Shown piece after piece: positions 26,736 to 35,601 of a stretch of DNA of 58,517 nt. The notes beneath the pieces are model-generated. The model worked only from the letters and a program-made list of their open reading frames with translations. It was not told where the DNA came from and ran no database searches. The translations under genes and the position numbers were made by a program. The stretch comes from Virgibacillus chiguensis. GTDB taxonomy: Bacteria > Bacillota > Bacilli > Bacillales > Amphibacillaceae. The stretch lies in contig NZ_FQXD01000004.1 in assembly GCF_900129865.1 (NCBI RefSeq), positions 229,670-288,186 of the forward strand, in the 5' to 3' direction. Each line of letters starts with the position of its first letter. The stretch's first letter is position 1.

Positions 26736-27584
26736 GTGAGAACCATCACTCTAAAACAAGAAATGTATTTGTGGGCAAAACAAGTAAAAACAGCTGGTCA
26801 TTCCATTGGTTTTGTTCCGACTATGGGGTTTTTGCATGAGGGGCATTTAGCATTAGTGGAAGAAGCAAAACGAGATAATGATTACGTTATTATGAGTATT
26901 TTTGTTAATCCGCTGCAATTTGGACAAGGTGAGGACTATACTACATATCCTCGAGATGAAAAGCGGGATAAGAAACTAGCTGAAGAAGCTGGTGTTGATA
27001 TATTATTTATGCCTAGTGTTGATGACATGTACAAGCATAAGAAGTCTATAAAGTTGATGGTGACAGAAAAGACAGATAAGTTGTGTGGTGCAACACGTCC
27101 AGGACATTTTGATGGCGTGGTTACTGTACTAACAAAACTGTTTCATCTTACGACGCCTAACCGCGCTTATTTTGGATTAAAGGATGTGCAGCAGTTTGCA
27201 ATTGTAACTGCTTTGGTCGAGGAATTTGATTTTCCTGTAGAAATTGTTCCAGTGGATACAGTGCGTGAACCTTCTGGACTAGCAATAAGCTCAAGGAATG
27301 TCAAGCTGACAAGAGAGGATAAACAAAAAGCGCCTGCTTTATTTAATAGTTTGCTATTAGGGAAAAAGCTAATTATCGAAGGAGAGACAGACGCAAACGT
27401 TATTATCAAAACAGTTCGTCATTATTTAGATCAGCAGTTAGGTGAAAATGTAGAAGTAGATTATGTGGAGATACTGACTTTTCCTTATTTAGAAGACCTC
27501 TCTGAAGTAAATGGAAAGGTGGTTATTGCGGTTGCAGTGCGTTTTTTTACGGCAAGACTAATTGATAATATTATAGTTGACTAA
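26736..27584 (+). CDS. panC: Pantothenate synthetase (pantoate-beta-alanine ligase)
   Basis: PanC joins pantoate and beta-alanine using ATP. The 282-residue protein starts at GTG 26736 just after AGAGGGGGGA. It shows GFVPTMGFLHEGHLALV (HxGH-type nucleotide motif), SIFVNPLQFGQGED, YPRDEKRD, LCGATRPGHFDGVVTVLTKLF, YFGLKDVQQFAIV and SGLAISSRN. Usually panD (aspartate decarboxylase) comes next in Bacillaceae, but none is found here; the next 600 bp are noncoding. Confidence 0.94.
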   Translation: MRTITLKQEMYLWAKQVKTAGHSIGFVPTMGFLHEGHLALVEEAKRDNDYVIMSIFVNPLQFGQGEDYTTYPRDEKRDKKLAEEAGVDILFMPSVDDMYKHKKSIKLMVTEKTDKLCGATRPGHFDGVVTVLTKLFHLTTPNRAYFGLKDVQQFAIVTALVEEFDFPVEIVPVDTVREPSGLAISSRNVKLTREDKQKAPALFNSLLLGKKLIIEGETDANVIIKTVRHYLDQQLGENVEVDYVEILTFPYLEDLSEVNGKVVIAVAVRFFTARLIDNIIVD

Positions 27585-27782
27585 TGATGGGGTATTGGTT
27601 ATCTTTGTAGAATGGTTACATATCTTGAATATCATTTTGTTAAAATTAAATTTTAACGATTTGGCTTCTTCACAAAGTACTCTAAATGTATGAAGATGAT
27701 GTAGTTTTTGAGTGGACATAGAAAAAGCTGGTGGTAACTTAACACTAGCTCCCACCAACTAATTATTCAATTGAAAGTTATG

Positions 27783-27995
27783 AACAAAGGCTCGGGGCGC
27801 CCGTTTAGCAACGTAGCGACTGGAACGAAACAACGAAAGTTTTTGAAAGCATGCTTCTGCAACAGGAGTATGGCAGCGCCCTCCGGCAAGCCCGTCTTTA
27901 TTCGGCCTTCCTATTGAGGAACGAACCGATGATGACTTAGCGTAGGGCGATTTATTGAACTCGCCTAGTTGATAGAAGCTGAAGCCGGACGTGAC
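27783..27995 (-). repeat. Dispersed intergenic repeat, copy A (full length)
   Basis: About 213 bp, the reverse complement of 52881-53093 and, over part of its length, of 38690-38790. Shared blocks include GGCTCGG-GCGC at the end, TTAGCAACGTA, CTGGAACGAA, CAACGAAAGTTTT, GCAACAGGAGTATG, GGCAAGCCCGTCTTTA and CCGATGATGACTTA. It contains short hairpins (CTCCTG/CAGGAG in other copies) and no open frame. It fills most of the 614-bp gap after panC. It may be a MITE-like or REP-like element. Confidence 0.85.
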
Positions 27996-28198
27996 TATTT
28001 CGTTTTCTTATCTTTTAAAAAATAGAAGTGGAGACTGAGCAAAGTTTAAGAAAATCCTCTTTTAAAACATAGATCTATTGTTGCGTAAACATTATTGTAA
28101 TTCGGTTGGTCTTATGAAGAATATTGACTTAAATCTATATGTGCTTATTTATTTAAAATGACGTTATGAAGTATATAGTAAGAACAGCATACTTTCAA

Positions 28199-29521
28199 TT
28201 AGAACTCGGTTTCAACTACTTCTTTGCTTTTCATATAGTCATCATCGCTAGTAGCATAATGAGTTTCTTCATTATCAACAATCCATTTTTCTTCATCACT
28301 GATGTACTCTAATTTAATCTCTAAATTCTCATATTCTTCTGTTGTTTCTTCGTCTTTGTTAAAAAAGTATCTTTCTACATAAGTTCTATGTAATTCAATA
28401 GGAATCGTTACATAATGTCTTCCGCCTTCTCCTTCTTCATAGAAAGCTTTTGAATAGTCAATCCTTGTACCCAAAACTTTTCCAGCATAAGTTCTTTCAT
28501 TCTCTTTTGCCTGTGTAATTTCTTTAGAAATTGACTTTTTAAATGAATTAGATAGATTTTTTAAATGTTTATCATCTAAGTTAACCAATGCTGTCATTTT
28601 ATCTTTATGATAATTATTTATTAGTTTTGTTACTTTTTTTTGTTCTTGTTTATCCAGCAATATTTTGGGAGTTAAGTCGTAGCTATTAGTATCTGCTGTT
28701 ATTTTAACTTCCTCACCCTTTATTTTTCCCCAAGGCATTTTTGCTACTCCTTGTAAAGAAGTTCCTTTTGCTACCGGTCCAAAATTATGGTCTGGTAAGG
28801 AAGAACCGAATAGGCTTTCATTATTCATTTCTCCACCTTCTAAACTTGAAATATTTACGTTAGCATCTTTCCCATTAATAAATAGCTTCGTGTCTGGTAT
28901 ATTAGATGCAATACCAACATAATTTCCTTCTAAACCTAATTCAACAGTTTGATTAAAATCACTGAACCCTGATACATCAAAGTCACCTTTATTTTTTACA
29001 TTTGAATAAGGATACTTTGCTGTTGCTTCGAAACTATATTTCCCTGGGCCAAAGAGTCCTAATTTTGGTTTATCGTTTTTATTTAATTTTATTTTTTTAT
29101 CACCGTCAATTTTGACAGATAATTTTTCTACACCGTCTATAAGTTCTTGTCCGATTGCTACATCATATTTTCTTATCTTTAATTGCTTATCTTTATTAAA
29201 GTAAAGCATTCCTTCTTCGTTAATTAGAGCATTATTTTCTTTCAAAGCCATTGCTTGTTGTTGAAGTAATTCTAATTGAAAGGTATAATCTTCCCGATTA
29301 TCGTGAAAGTCCTCAATAATACTTTGTGCTTGTTTTTCTGTCCAATAAACATCTTCATCTTTATCTACTAATTTATAAAAAGTAGCGTAATCACGATCTT
29401 CGACTGCCTGTTTGAAATTTTCTAGTGTTTTTTCTGGTGACTGCGTACATCCTGATAATAATAACATTGAAATAAATAAGAATAATGCAAAAGACGACCT
29501 CTTTATTACATGTTGCTTCAT
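28199..29521 (-). CDS. TcaA/YvbJ-like lipoprotein
   Basis: The 440-residue protein has a lipoprotein signal (about 1-25; hydrophobic FALFLFISMLLLSGC with lipobox LSGC). A repeat-rich extracellular part resembles TcaA/YvbJ proteins, with segments such as ENFKQAVEDRDYATFYKLVD, LGLFGPGKYSFEATAKYPYS, and NIPDTKLFINGKDA. TcaA proteins normally carry an N-terminal zinc ribbon and membrane helix and influence glycopeptide susceptibility. Here these are replaced by a lipid anchor. An acidic C-terminal NTF2-like domain follows. Monocistronic; exact role unknown. Confidence 0.65.
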   Translation of the reverse strand: MKQHVIKRSSFALFLFISMLLLSGCTQSPEKTLENFKQAVEDRDYATFYKLVDKDEDVYWTEKQAQSIIEDFHDNREDYTFQLELLQQQAMALKENNALINEEGMLYFNKDKQLKIRKYDVAIGQELIDGVEKLSVKIDGDKKIKLNKNDKPKLGLFGPGKYSFEATAKYPYSNVKNKGDFDVSGFSDFNQTVELGLEGNYVGIASNIPDTKLFINGKDANVNISSLEGGEMNNESLFGSSLPDHNFGPVAKGTSLQGVAKMPWGKIKGEEVKITADTNSYDLTPKILLDKQEQKKVTKLINNYHKDKMTALVNLDDKHLKNLSNSFKKSISKEITQAKENERTYAGKVLGTRIDYSKAFYEEGEGGRHYVTIPIELHRTYVERYFFNKDEETTEEYENLEIKLEYISDEEKWIVDNEETHYATSDDDYMKSKEVVETEF

Positions 29522-29687
29522 ACTTAAAATCTCCTTACGTAATAGTTTGATATTTTTAGTACATTTGAATTAGTTCAAAAGACCCTATTTTCATATAATC
29601 TTAAGTTAACCAAATGTTAAGATGGTTGTCAAGTTGATTTTTGTAAGTATTTTCCTTGATATATAGTAGACTACCATTTTAATTATG

Positions 29688-29947
29688 AGAACAATAAAAA
29701 ATATATAAGAGAGCAGCTTTTACATAAAATGGCTGGAGAGATTTACGGCAAACGTAAAATAGATGTAGAGCTAGTTTTCGTATTTTTGAAGGTTAATTTC
29801 GTAGTTTTTCCGTACGAGGCCAAGACGAAGGAGAAAATGAGTTGGGATTTGTGTTCTTAGCAATAAACTGGAGAAAGTACACCGCCATGAACGGAGATCA
29901 AATAATAAAAAGTAATAATTCCTGTGTATGGAAATAATACTTCTGTT
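29688..29947 (+). pseudogene. Relic of an IS1182-type transposase C terminus
   Basis: The plus-strand frame from about 29688 reads KKYIREQLLHKMAGEIYGKRKIDVE, then after a frame change (around 29815) reads ENELGFVFLAINWRKYTAMNG and stops at 29945-29947. YGKRKIDVE...VF and ELGFVFLAINWRKYT match the conserved C-terminal end of IS1182-family transposases (usually YGQRKIDVEPVFG and a later LRKYT). The rest of the gene and any inverted repeats are missing. The quoted peptides come from two frames, so the gene is dead. Confidence 0.7.
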
Positions 29948-30398
29948 CAAGATGTGGATTATAAGGAATTGAAAGGGGTATTGTTAGGAGAGAACCAAGT
30001 GTTGGAATGGGATGATGGGATCAAAGATGACCCAGTTGCACGAATGAAATCAACGTTTGGAAAAGGGGCGGAGTGAGCCTAATTTGTAAATACAACTGTT
30101 AAATACACAAAATCAAAAGATCTGTATGCCTGGTTATACGTCTTTTTTAATGGCAGGGAGAAGCATGAGTAACTTCAAAAAGAATAATTAGCCTGAATTT
30201 TTTGATGTAATCTTTGAAGTAACAAATAGTATCACGGGTGGCAAGAGGTGTTAAGTTAATATTTGCATTACTCAAATTAAACAAAGGGAAATCTATCGTT
30301 CCCCCTTTGTTGAGCATAAAAATTCTATATTCGCTCTAACCAAAAAATTAGTCTTCTCGACAAGAAACTTTATATGTTTAGCGAAAAAAAGACGAAGA
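29948..30398. other. Intergenic stretch with a degraded reading frame
   Basis: A frame without start codon from about 29910 to 30076 encodes GNNTSVQDVDYKELKGV, GENQVLEWDDGIKDDP and ends STFGKGAE. It looks like the end of a real protein, family not recognised. Another short piece near 30120-30165 encodes LYAWLYVFFNGREKHE. AACAAAGGG/CCCTTTGTT near 30281-30314 is a terminator-like hairpin. The region appears to be a graveyard next to the transposase relic. Confidence 0.4.
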
Positions 30399-30428
30399 AT
30401 GAAGGCATCATTAATAAGATGCCTTCAT
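30399..30428 (-). terminator. Terminator of the small acidic protein gene
   Basis: ATGAAGGCATC (30399-30409) pairs with GATGCCTTCAT (30418-30428); read on the minus strand it is followed within 10 bases by seven T. Confidence 0.85.
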
Positions 30429-30686
30429 TTATAAATCTTCATCAAAAATTTCAGGTTCAGAAGTGATTATAATCGTTTTTGTATCGATTTTTATTTTAAA
30501 AGCTACTTCCCAAGTAATATGTTTGATATCGACTTCTATGTTATCAATTGTGAAATGTAGAGCTATAGAATTATCTGGATCAACTACGATATAATTATTG
30601 CTGTCATTTGAGTATAACTGGTAATCTGGATGTGCTACAAGAGTCCAGTTTTTTACTAGTTTATGTTCTACTGTTTCTATGATCAT
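30429..30686 (-). CDS. Small acidic protein of unknown function
   Basis: An 85-residue soluble protein, rich in Asp/Ile/Glu, with no recognised family. Visible stretches are WTLVAHPDYQLY, NYIVVDPDNSIALHF and the acidic end EPEIFDEDL. AAAGGAGG lies just before GTG 30689 and ATG 30686; spacing is short for both, and the ATG is preferred. It has its own strong terminator. Lying in a mobile-element-rich stretch, it may be accessory, possibly an immunity-type protein, but nothing proves that. Confidence 0.6.
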   Translation of the reverse strand: MIIETVEHKLVKNWTLVAHPDYQLYSNDSNNYIVVDPDNSIALHFTIDNIEVDIKHITWEVAFKIKIDTKTIIITSEPEIFDEDL

Positions 30687-30748
30687 CACCTCCTTTGAAT
30701 GAGTATCCTCATGTTATTCCATTTATTAACAAAAAGCAATTAAAAATA

Positions 30749-30790
30749 GATGCAAACCCCGAAGTTTTTAAGTGCACTTCAGATTCCACC
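30749..30790 (-). repeat. Degenerate copy of the CRISPR leader motif
   Basis: Reads ATGCAAACCCC, GAAGTTTTTA, then AGTGCACTTCAGATTCCACC. It aligns end to end with the leader block at 295-337 and 6442-6486; GTGCACTTCAG is identical to the array 1 copy. No repeat or spacer remains beside it. Confidence 0.6.
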
Positions 30791-30854
30791 AACATGATTA
30801 TGTGGACTAGTAGGAAAGACCTTCATAAACTTATCGTATGTATTCCCTTATTTT

Positions 30855-31232
30855 TTACAACTCCTCACTAATAAATCGCCAAAATTTCACTAGTTTTTCC
30901 ACGTTTTCAGTAGGATTATCGCTCAATTGTTTTAGTAATTCTTTTTCTTTCATTTCTTTTACGATTTGCAATTCCAATTCAGTTAATGTGAAGTCATCTT
31001 CTATAGTAAAATTCACGGGATGTTTAGGTTGATCAATTAAACCCAATAAATAATCGGTAGATACGTCAAACAGCTTTGCTAGTGTTCTCATTGTTTCAAT
31101 GGAAGGCTCATTCTTTCCTTGTTCGTAATAGCCGTACGCACTTGTAGTTATATTTAGTTTTTCAGCTATATCTTTTTGACCGTATCCGTTTTCTACTCGT
31201 ACATCTGTTAATCGTTCACTAAAGCTGTACAT
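30855..31232 (-). CDS. XRE-family helix-turn-helix regulator
   Basis: A 125-residue protein with a Cro/CI-type HTH at about 5-62 (RLTDVRVENGYGQKDIAEKL, SAYGYYEQGKNEPSIETMRTLAKLFDVSTDYLLG) followed by an acidic helical tail. Such repressors are common in prophages, ICEs and the SinR-like group of Bacilli. GGGGG precedes the ATG at 31232. CCAATTA-A-TAATTGG at 31298-31312, upstream of its start, is a possible operator. No structural phage genes are near, so it may be a remnant regulator. Confidence 0.85.
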   Translation of the reverse strand: MYSFSERLTDVRVENGYGQKDIAEKLNITTSAYGYYEQGKNEPSIETMRTLAKLFDVSTDYLLGLIDQPKHPVNFTIEDDFTLTELELQIVKEMKEKELLKQLSDNPTENVEKLVKFWRFISEEL

Positions 31233-31297
31233 TGCCAGCCCCCTTTAAAGGTGTTTTAACAGAATTATACAATTATATAGGGATTGTTTTTATATTT

Positions 31298-31312
31298 CCA
31301 ATTAATAATTGG
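31298..31312. promoter_or_regulatory. Palindrome upstream of the XRE gene
   Basis: CCAATTAATAATTGG has perfect 7-bp arms around a single A and lies 66 bp upstream of the XRE start, a possible autoregulatory operator. Confidence 0.4.
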
Positions 31313-31976
31313 TTAAGTGTATATTCTACAAGGAAGAATTGTTAGTTGAGAAGATTATTGAAGAAGCAAATAGATGTTCAGGTAAGTTTATCTTTGTGCA
31401 AACGTTTATAAAAAGGGATCTTATTCAATGAAAACAACAGTATAGTTTTTAATTACAATAATACGTTGTGAAAAATAGAACATATGGTAAAAATGCTAGG
31501 CGAAAAGTCCATGAATAATTAGGAAAAAAGCCTTGTTGTGAATGGATAATTTTAGCATTATGATACTGATATAGCATAGAATGGCTGAATAATGCAGTTT
31601 TATAAACATGTAACCGCTTGGATAGTAGTTGTCATTAATTATAAAAACATTTGCAGGTGTGTTTTTACACTATTAGGATAGTTCTTTCTATGCAAAGATG
31701 ACGTATATAAAGCAAATTAAAACAGAAGAAGATGGCCATTCCATTTGGACTGGGGGACGGACCCCATGTTGGGCGCGCCTTTACTAGACTGAGAGATACT
31801 GTTTTTAACAGGCAATTATGTTTCGTTTTTTAAACTATAGGAAAGTAAAAAAATGGCGTTTATAGTAAACAACAAAATTGTTTTTTCACGATAGGACTTT
31901 GCGATAAGCCAAGTTTTTCTAAGATTGGAGAGCAAGGTATTTCTTCTGCCAATAACGAAAGGAGATGTTGATAGTT
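31313..31976. other. Intergenic stretch before the LXG-type module
   Basis: No supported gene. A 29-codon frame at 31698-31787 (MTYIKQIKTEEDGHSIW...) has a protein-like look but no ribosome site. A fragment near 31330-31430 reads EELLVEKIIEEANRCSG and then stops. Both resemble debris. AAAGGAG at 31958-31964 belongs to the next gene. Confidence 0.4.
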
Positions 31977-32684
31977 ATGACGGAAAGGATGCAAAAACAA
32001 TTAACCACACTTGTTTTAAAGAAAGTAAATCAAATATTGGAAACATCGCGCACCGGTTTGGGTTTGGACCTAAAACAAAACGTTCGGGAATTTTTTCAAT
32101 TATGTTTGCGTGAGGAGAAGGTGTTATACAATTTATTTTTAGCTGTTAAGAAAAAGGACTCTAACATAGATGTAGCGTGGAGCCATGGCATCATTTCATG
32201 TAAGCAAGTAGAAAGTTACTGCACAGTTATGTTTATAGATAAGCAGTTTACTTTGCATCATGATAAGTTATATCAACTTTTAACAAGTGCAATAGAAATA
32301 ATGAGGGAAGTACTGCCACTTGGAACGGTTGTGGAGCTCGATCCTACTTATTTTAAACCGGACAAAAATACGACATCTCCTTCCAAAGTAGTAATTACAG
32401 AGCGGTTTGTAAGTCCAAAAAATTACCAAAGTTATTTTCCCTATGTTGGAATTTTATATCCAGTTGGTGAGATCAAAGCGGGTGCGAAAATCAATTTTAC
32501 CGCACCACTGATAAAAAGAATCATTCACCGTGGGTATCAGGATGAGATGGAAGAAGCGTTTGTATATTTAATGAAACAAGAATTTATTGTTGAAAAAGGC
32601 ATGAACTCCATTGAGTTTTCCAATCATGATATGGCTCAGTTAGAGCAGGAGATGGATTTGAAACAAAAAGTAGGTGATGTGTGA
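31977..32684 (+). CDS. DUF4176-domain protein of a type VIIb secretion (LXG) module
   Basis: A 235-residue soluble protein. The segment REVLPLGTVVELDPTYFKP (about 117-135) matches DUF4176, a domain found in small chaperone-like partners (Lcp) encoded with LXG toxins of the type VIIb secretion system. The N-terminal part is helical and unassigned. Three further small genes follow without gaps, the last being an LXG-like pseudogene, which supports the assignment. The ATG at 31977 is 12 bp after GGAG, while the ATG at 31965 abuts it; the start is uncertain. Confidence 0.6.
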   Translation: MTERMQKQLTTLVLKKVNQILETSRTGLGLDLKQNVREFFQLCLREEKVLYNLFLAVKKKDSNIDVAWSHGIISCKQVESYCTVMFIDKQFTLHHDKLYQLLTSAIEIMREVLPLGTVVELDPTYFKPDKNTTSPSKVVITERFVSPKNYQSYFPYVGILYPVGEIKAGAKINFTAPLIKRIIHRGYQDEMEEAFVYLMKQEFIVEKGMNSIEFSNHDMAQLEQEMDLKQKVGDV

Positions 32685-32908
32685 TGGCATTATATGATCG
32701 CGATTTTTGCCATGGCTTGTTGTACGCGGGATGGGATGCAGGGATTATTAACAATTTGCAAGATGCACGAAAGGAAATTAAACAAAACTTTGCTGATATG
32801 GATTTAGAAAATGCATCTGTAGAGGAGCATATGGAAGCGATTGTGAACGAGATGGTGCATGAACTTCAACAATTAATTTCGGAAATCGAATCCATTCATT
32901 TTCGCTAG
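32684..32908 (+). CDS. Small protein of the LXG-type module
   Basis: A 74-residue protein whose ATG overlaps the stop of the DUF4176 gene (TGATG). It has YAGWDAGIINNL followed by two acidic amphipathic helices (RKEIKQNFADMDLENA, MEAIVNEMVHELQQLISEIE). No family is recognised with confidence. Coupled translation and position suggest a structural partner of the secreted pair, perhaps analogous to Lap2 targeting factors. Confidence 0.6.
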   Translation: MALYDRDFCHGLLYAGWDAGIINNLQDARKEIKQNFADMDLENASVEEHMEAIVNEMVHELQQLISEIESIHFR

Positions 32909-32931
32909 TTTTGGATGAAGGGAGGGGTTTT

Positions 32932-33243
32932 GTGGTATCTGGACAACAAATTAAAGTGAACTTTATAGCACTGCAAAAAATTATTGATGAGTTACGAGTA
33001 GCGATTGATGATTTTGAAGGGTATACAACAGACTTTCGCTCTAATACGAGGGACAGGCTTAAAACCTTTAATTCGGATTTTATCTCCAAAGTGGATGGTT
33101 TATTAGATAACATGAATAACGATGTCAATCAAGACTTGGTCAAACAGATGGAAGAAATTCATCAAGCAGGTGTAGCACTACTTAAAGGCATGAAAGAAGT
33201 TGACGAGGAGCTTGGAGCAGCCATTGGCGGTGAAGGTTCGTGA
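32932..33243 (+). CDS. WXG100-like helical protein (YwqI/Lap1 type), LXG module
   Basis: A 103-residue helical-hairpin protein: IKVNFIALQKIIDELR forms the first helix and NQDLVKQMEEIHQAGVALLKGMKEVDEELG the second. Small proteins like this (DUF5344/YwqI, or DUF3130/Lap1) precede LXG toxins and guide them to the type VIIb machine. The GTG at 32932 is chosen since GGGAGGGG stands 4-12 bp upstream; the TTG at 32911 lies before that site. It overlaps the start of the LXG-like pseudogene. Confidence 0.65.
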   Translation: MVSGQQIKVNFIALQKIIDELRVAIDDFEGYTTDFRSNTRDRLKTFNSDFISKVDGLLDNMNNDVNQDLVKQMEEIHQAGVALLKGMKEVDEELGAAIGGEGS

Positions 33244-33783
33244 AACGTGACTTACAAATCAATTATGGGGTTTTAGATGATATTATAGGTGAACTTCGGA
33301 CATATAAGCGTGCTTTAGAAAAAATGGACGATTCACTTAATAAAGTGAGTACCTTTGTGCAAACAAATGAGGGGAAAAGTGCTGAAGTCATGGGATCAGA
33401 ACATTAACAGCTCGAAAGAAAAAATTGCTAATTATGAAACACAGATTAATGACCTTTTATCCCTATTTGAAAATTACGTAGCGGACACTACAAGATATAT
33501 TTCACCGATTTCAAGAAATACGATGATGCGGGTGGATCGTAATGATATTTGGGCGAATTTGAAGCAAATAGAGGGCGGTATAACGAATAATCTGTTTAAG
33601 GCATTAAACAAAAGCTATCAGCAACCTGCTTCTTTTTTCGGTATGTTTGATGACCCGACGGATGCGGAAAAAGAAGCGAGTGAGATCAACAGACGCCATA
33701 TGGAGCGTATCCAAACGAGTATTGAAGCAACGAGAAAAAAGTTGGAACGTAATATGGACGAGTTATGGGATTTATATAAATAA
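33240..33783 (+). pseudogene. LXG-domain protein, frameshifted and lacking a toxin domain
   Basis: The first frame starts at GTG 33240 (KRDLQINYGVLDDIIGELRT, KMDDSLNKVSTFVQTNEGKS) and stops at 33405. The sequence continues in the +1 frame from about 33391 (WDQNINSSKEKIANYETQ) to 33783 (ending NMDELWDLYK). Removing one base in GAAGTCATGGGAT near 33387-33391 restores a continuous protein of about 180 residues. It matches the N-terminal LXG export domain but ends where a C-terminal toxin would begin. So it is both frameshifted (or misread) and truncated, or it is a toxin-less LXG protein. No membrane or catalytic motif is visible. Confidence 0.65.
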
Positions 33784-34013
33784 ATATAAATATAGTTATA
33801 TATTTAAATGTGCACGGCGCAGGTAGAATGCAACAGAAATGATGCAAATGTATAAATATATTAAAACAATTATTGTATAAAACGTTGCATTTACTAAGGG
33901 ATTACAAGACAAGATACAAATTTCAAATTTTTTATATTTACATGCAATAGAAATCCTAGGAAGTATACAGATTATAAACCATTAACTGGAATTTTATATT
34001 CCACTATTGCTTT

Positions 34014-34175
34014 TTATTCTTGTCTAATTTTTTCAGCAATAGCATACGATATTGTCTGAACAAAAACCATTCCCATTAAAACCCAAAAAGCATTCCTAAT
34101 ACCAACAGTAACATTAAGAAATATCATAATTATATATACACAGAGAAATAAATATTTAACGTTTTTAGCGTACAT
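34014..34175 (-). CDS. Small membrane protein (53 residues)
   Basis: A short minus-strand gene with GGAGG 9 bp before the ATG at 34175. The protein begins MYAKNVKYLFLCVYIIMIFL and continues with a second hydrophobic stretch (FWVLMGMVFVQTISYAI), ending EKIRQE. Two membrane segments are likely. No family was recognised. It stands alone in a 1-kb gap after the LXG-like pseudogene, on the opposite strand. A role as membrane immunity protein is conceivable but unsupported. Confidence 0.55.
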   Translation of the reverse strand: MYAKNVKYLFLCVYIIMIFLNVTVGIRNAFWVLMGMVFVQTISYAIAEKIRQE

Positions 34176-34427
34176 ATATAATTTTCCTCCAAATCAGTAG
34201 AGAGTGTAAAATATTGTTGTTGCTGTAAATATTAATTAAATACAAGAAATTAGTAATTTACTAAAATTTTTTATCTCCTCGCTATCTAATTATACAAAAA
34301 TCTAAGTATATTAAGATTGACATGGAGACAGGCAGATGTGATAGATGAAATTTGAAAGTTTTATTGGCTTCCTCTAAAAAATACTATAAAAATAAAAATA
34401 CTTTATACACTTATATCAAATGATTGT

Positions 34428-34476
34428 AAAAACTGTGCTAATAGGAATTTTTATGATTCTTGCTTGCACAGTTTTT
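34428..34476. terminator. Orphan terminator-like hairpin
   Basis: AAAAACTGTGC (34428-34438) pairs with GCACAGTTTTT (34466-34476). No gene ends nearby on the plus strand, so it may be left from lost DNA. The rest of 34176-34800 holds no supported gene. Confidence 0.6.
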
Positions 34477-34800
34477 ATCTGCAACGTTATTCTTTAACAC
34501 TGCTAGTTACTTATTGATGAAACAATGGTATTGTGGTAAATTAAGTTCTAACTAAGTTATGGTAAGATGATTTGAAGTTGATCCTTAATCAGAAATAACA
34601 AACAATATTCAATCTGCTTTGGGGGAAGTAGTACTTGCCGGTTGAATGTAGTATTTCTATGGGCGATAGTATTTATAATAAAAGAAATTTTAAACTTATT
34701 TTACTACTGAATGAATAGTGCAGTTAATGATTTTATTATAATATTGATGCAATAAACAAGTAATAAGTGGGAATATGAAAGTGCGGAGGAGTTGCCTAGC

Positions 34801-35601
34801 ATGCTCGATAACGTCATTATTAAACAACTAACATCTCTAGAAGAATTATATGAAATGCAAACATTGGAAAAATCCGTATGGAGTATTACACCAACTCCAA
34901 TCCCTCAAACGTATACAACATTAAATCATGGTGGTATTTTACTTGGTGCCTATATGGAAAAACAAATGGTTGGTTTTATTTACAGTTTTCCAGGGTTTGA
35001 TGGGAAGGACAATTATCTTTGCTCGCATATGCTCGGAATTTTACCTGCATATCGAAAATCAGGATTGGGAGTAAAAATGAAGCTTCGCCAAGCTGAAATT
35101 GCTAAGGAACATGGCTATACGATGATGACGTGGACGTTTGACCCTTTAGAAAGTGTCAATGCTTATTTGAACCTTCATAAACTTGGTGCTAGAGGTATGA
35201 AATATAAAGAAAATCATTATGGAGATATTGGTGGCAAGTTAAACAACGGATTACCAACAGATCGTATTCAAGTAGAATGGCATTTTAATGAACAACGAGC
35301 TACTTGTACCCCATCTCTCAAAGAAGAATACGTACTTCTGCAATCTTCACAAGATGCTGAACCGCTTGTGACGAAGCCTTTGTCCCAAATTGAAAAAAGT
35401 AGAAAGCGTGGTTACTTTGTTGCTGTACCAGCAAATTTTCAAACTCTGAAACAAAAAGAATACCCACTTGCTTTAAAGTGGCGCTTACAATCGAGAAAGG
35501 TTTTTCAATCCTTGTTTGCAAATGGCTTTGTAGCAAAAGATTTGCTTCGTTTTAATGACACTATCAATTATTATTACTTTGCGAAAGGTGGAGCGCTATA
35601 A
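34801..35601 (+). CDS. GNAT-like acetyltransferase (COG3375 type)
   Basis: A 266-residue protein with one GNAT domain: LLGAYMEKQMVGFIYSFPG, then HMLGILPAYRKSGLGVKMKLRQAEIAKEHGYTMMTWTFDPLESVNAYLNLHKLGA, matching the predicted GNAT group COG3375. Substrate unknown. The C-terminal half (about 165-266) is family-specific, without recognised motifs. The ATG at 34801 follows CGGAGGAG at about 10 bp; TTG 34792 is adjacent to that site and rejected. Monocistronic. Confidence 0.8.
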   Translation: MLDNVIIKQLTSLEELYEMQTLEKSVWSITPTPIPQTYTTLNHGGILLGAYMEKQMVGFIYSFPGFDGKDNYLCSHMLGILPAYRKSGLGVKMKLRQAEIAKEHGYTMMTWTFDPLESVNAYLNLHKLGARGMKYKENHYGDIGGKLNNGLPTDRIQVEWHFNEQRATCTPSLKEEYVLLQSSQDAEPLVTKPLSQIEKSRKRGYFVAVPANFQTLKQKEYPLALKWRLQSRKVFQSLFANGFVAKDLLRFNDTINYYYFAKGGAL

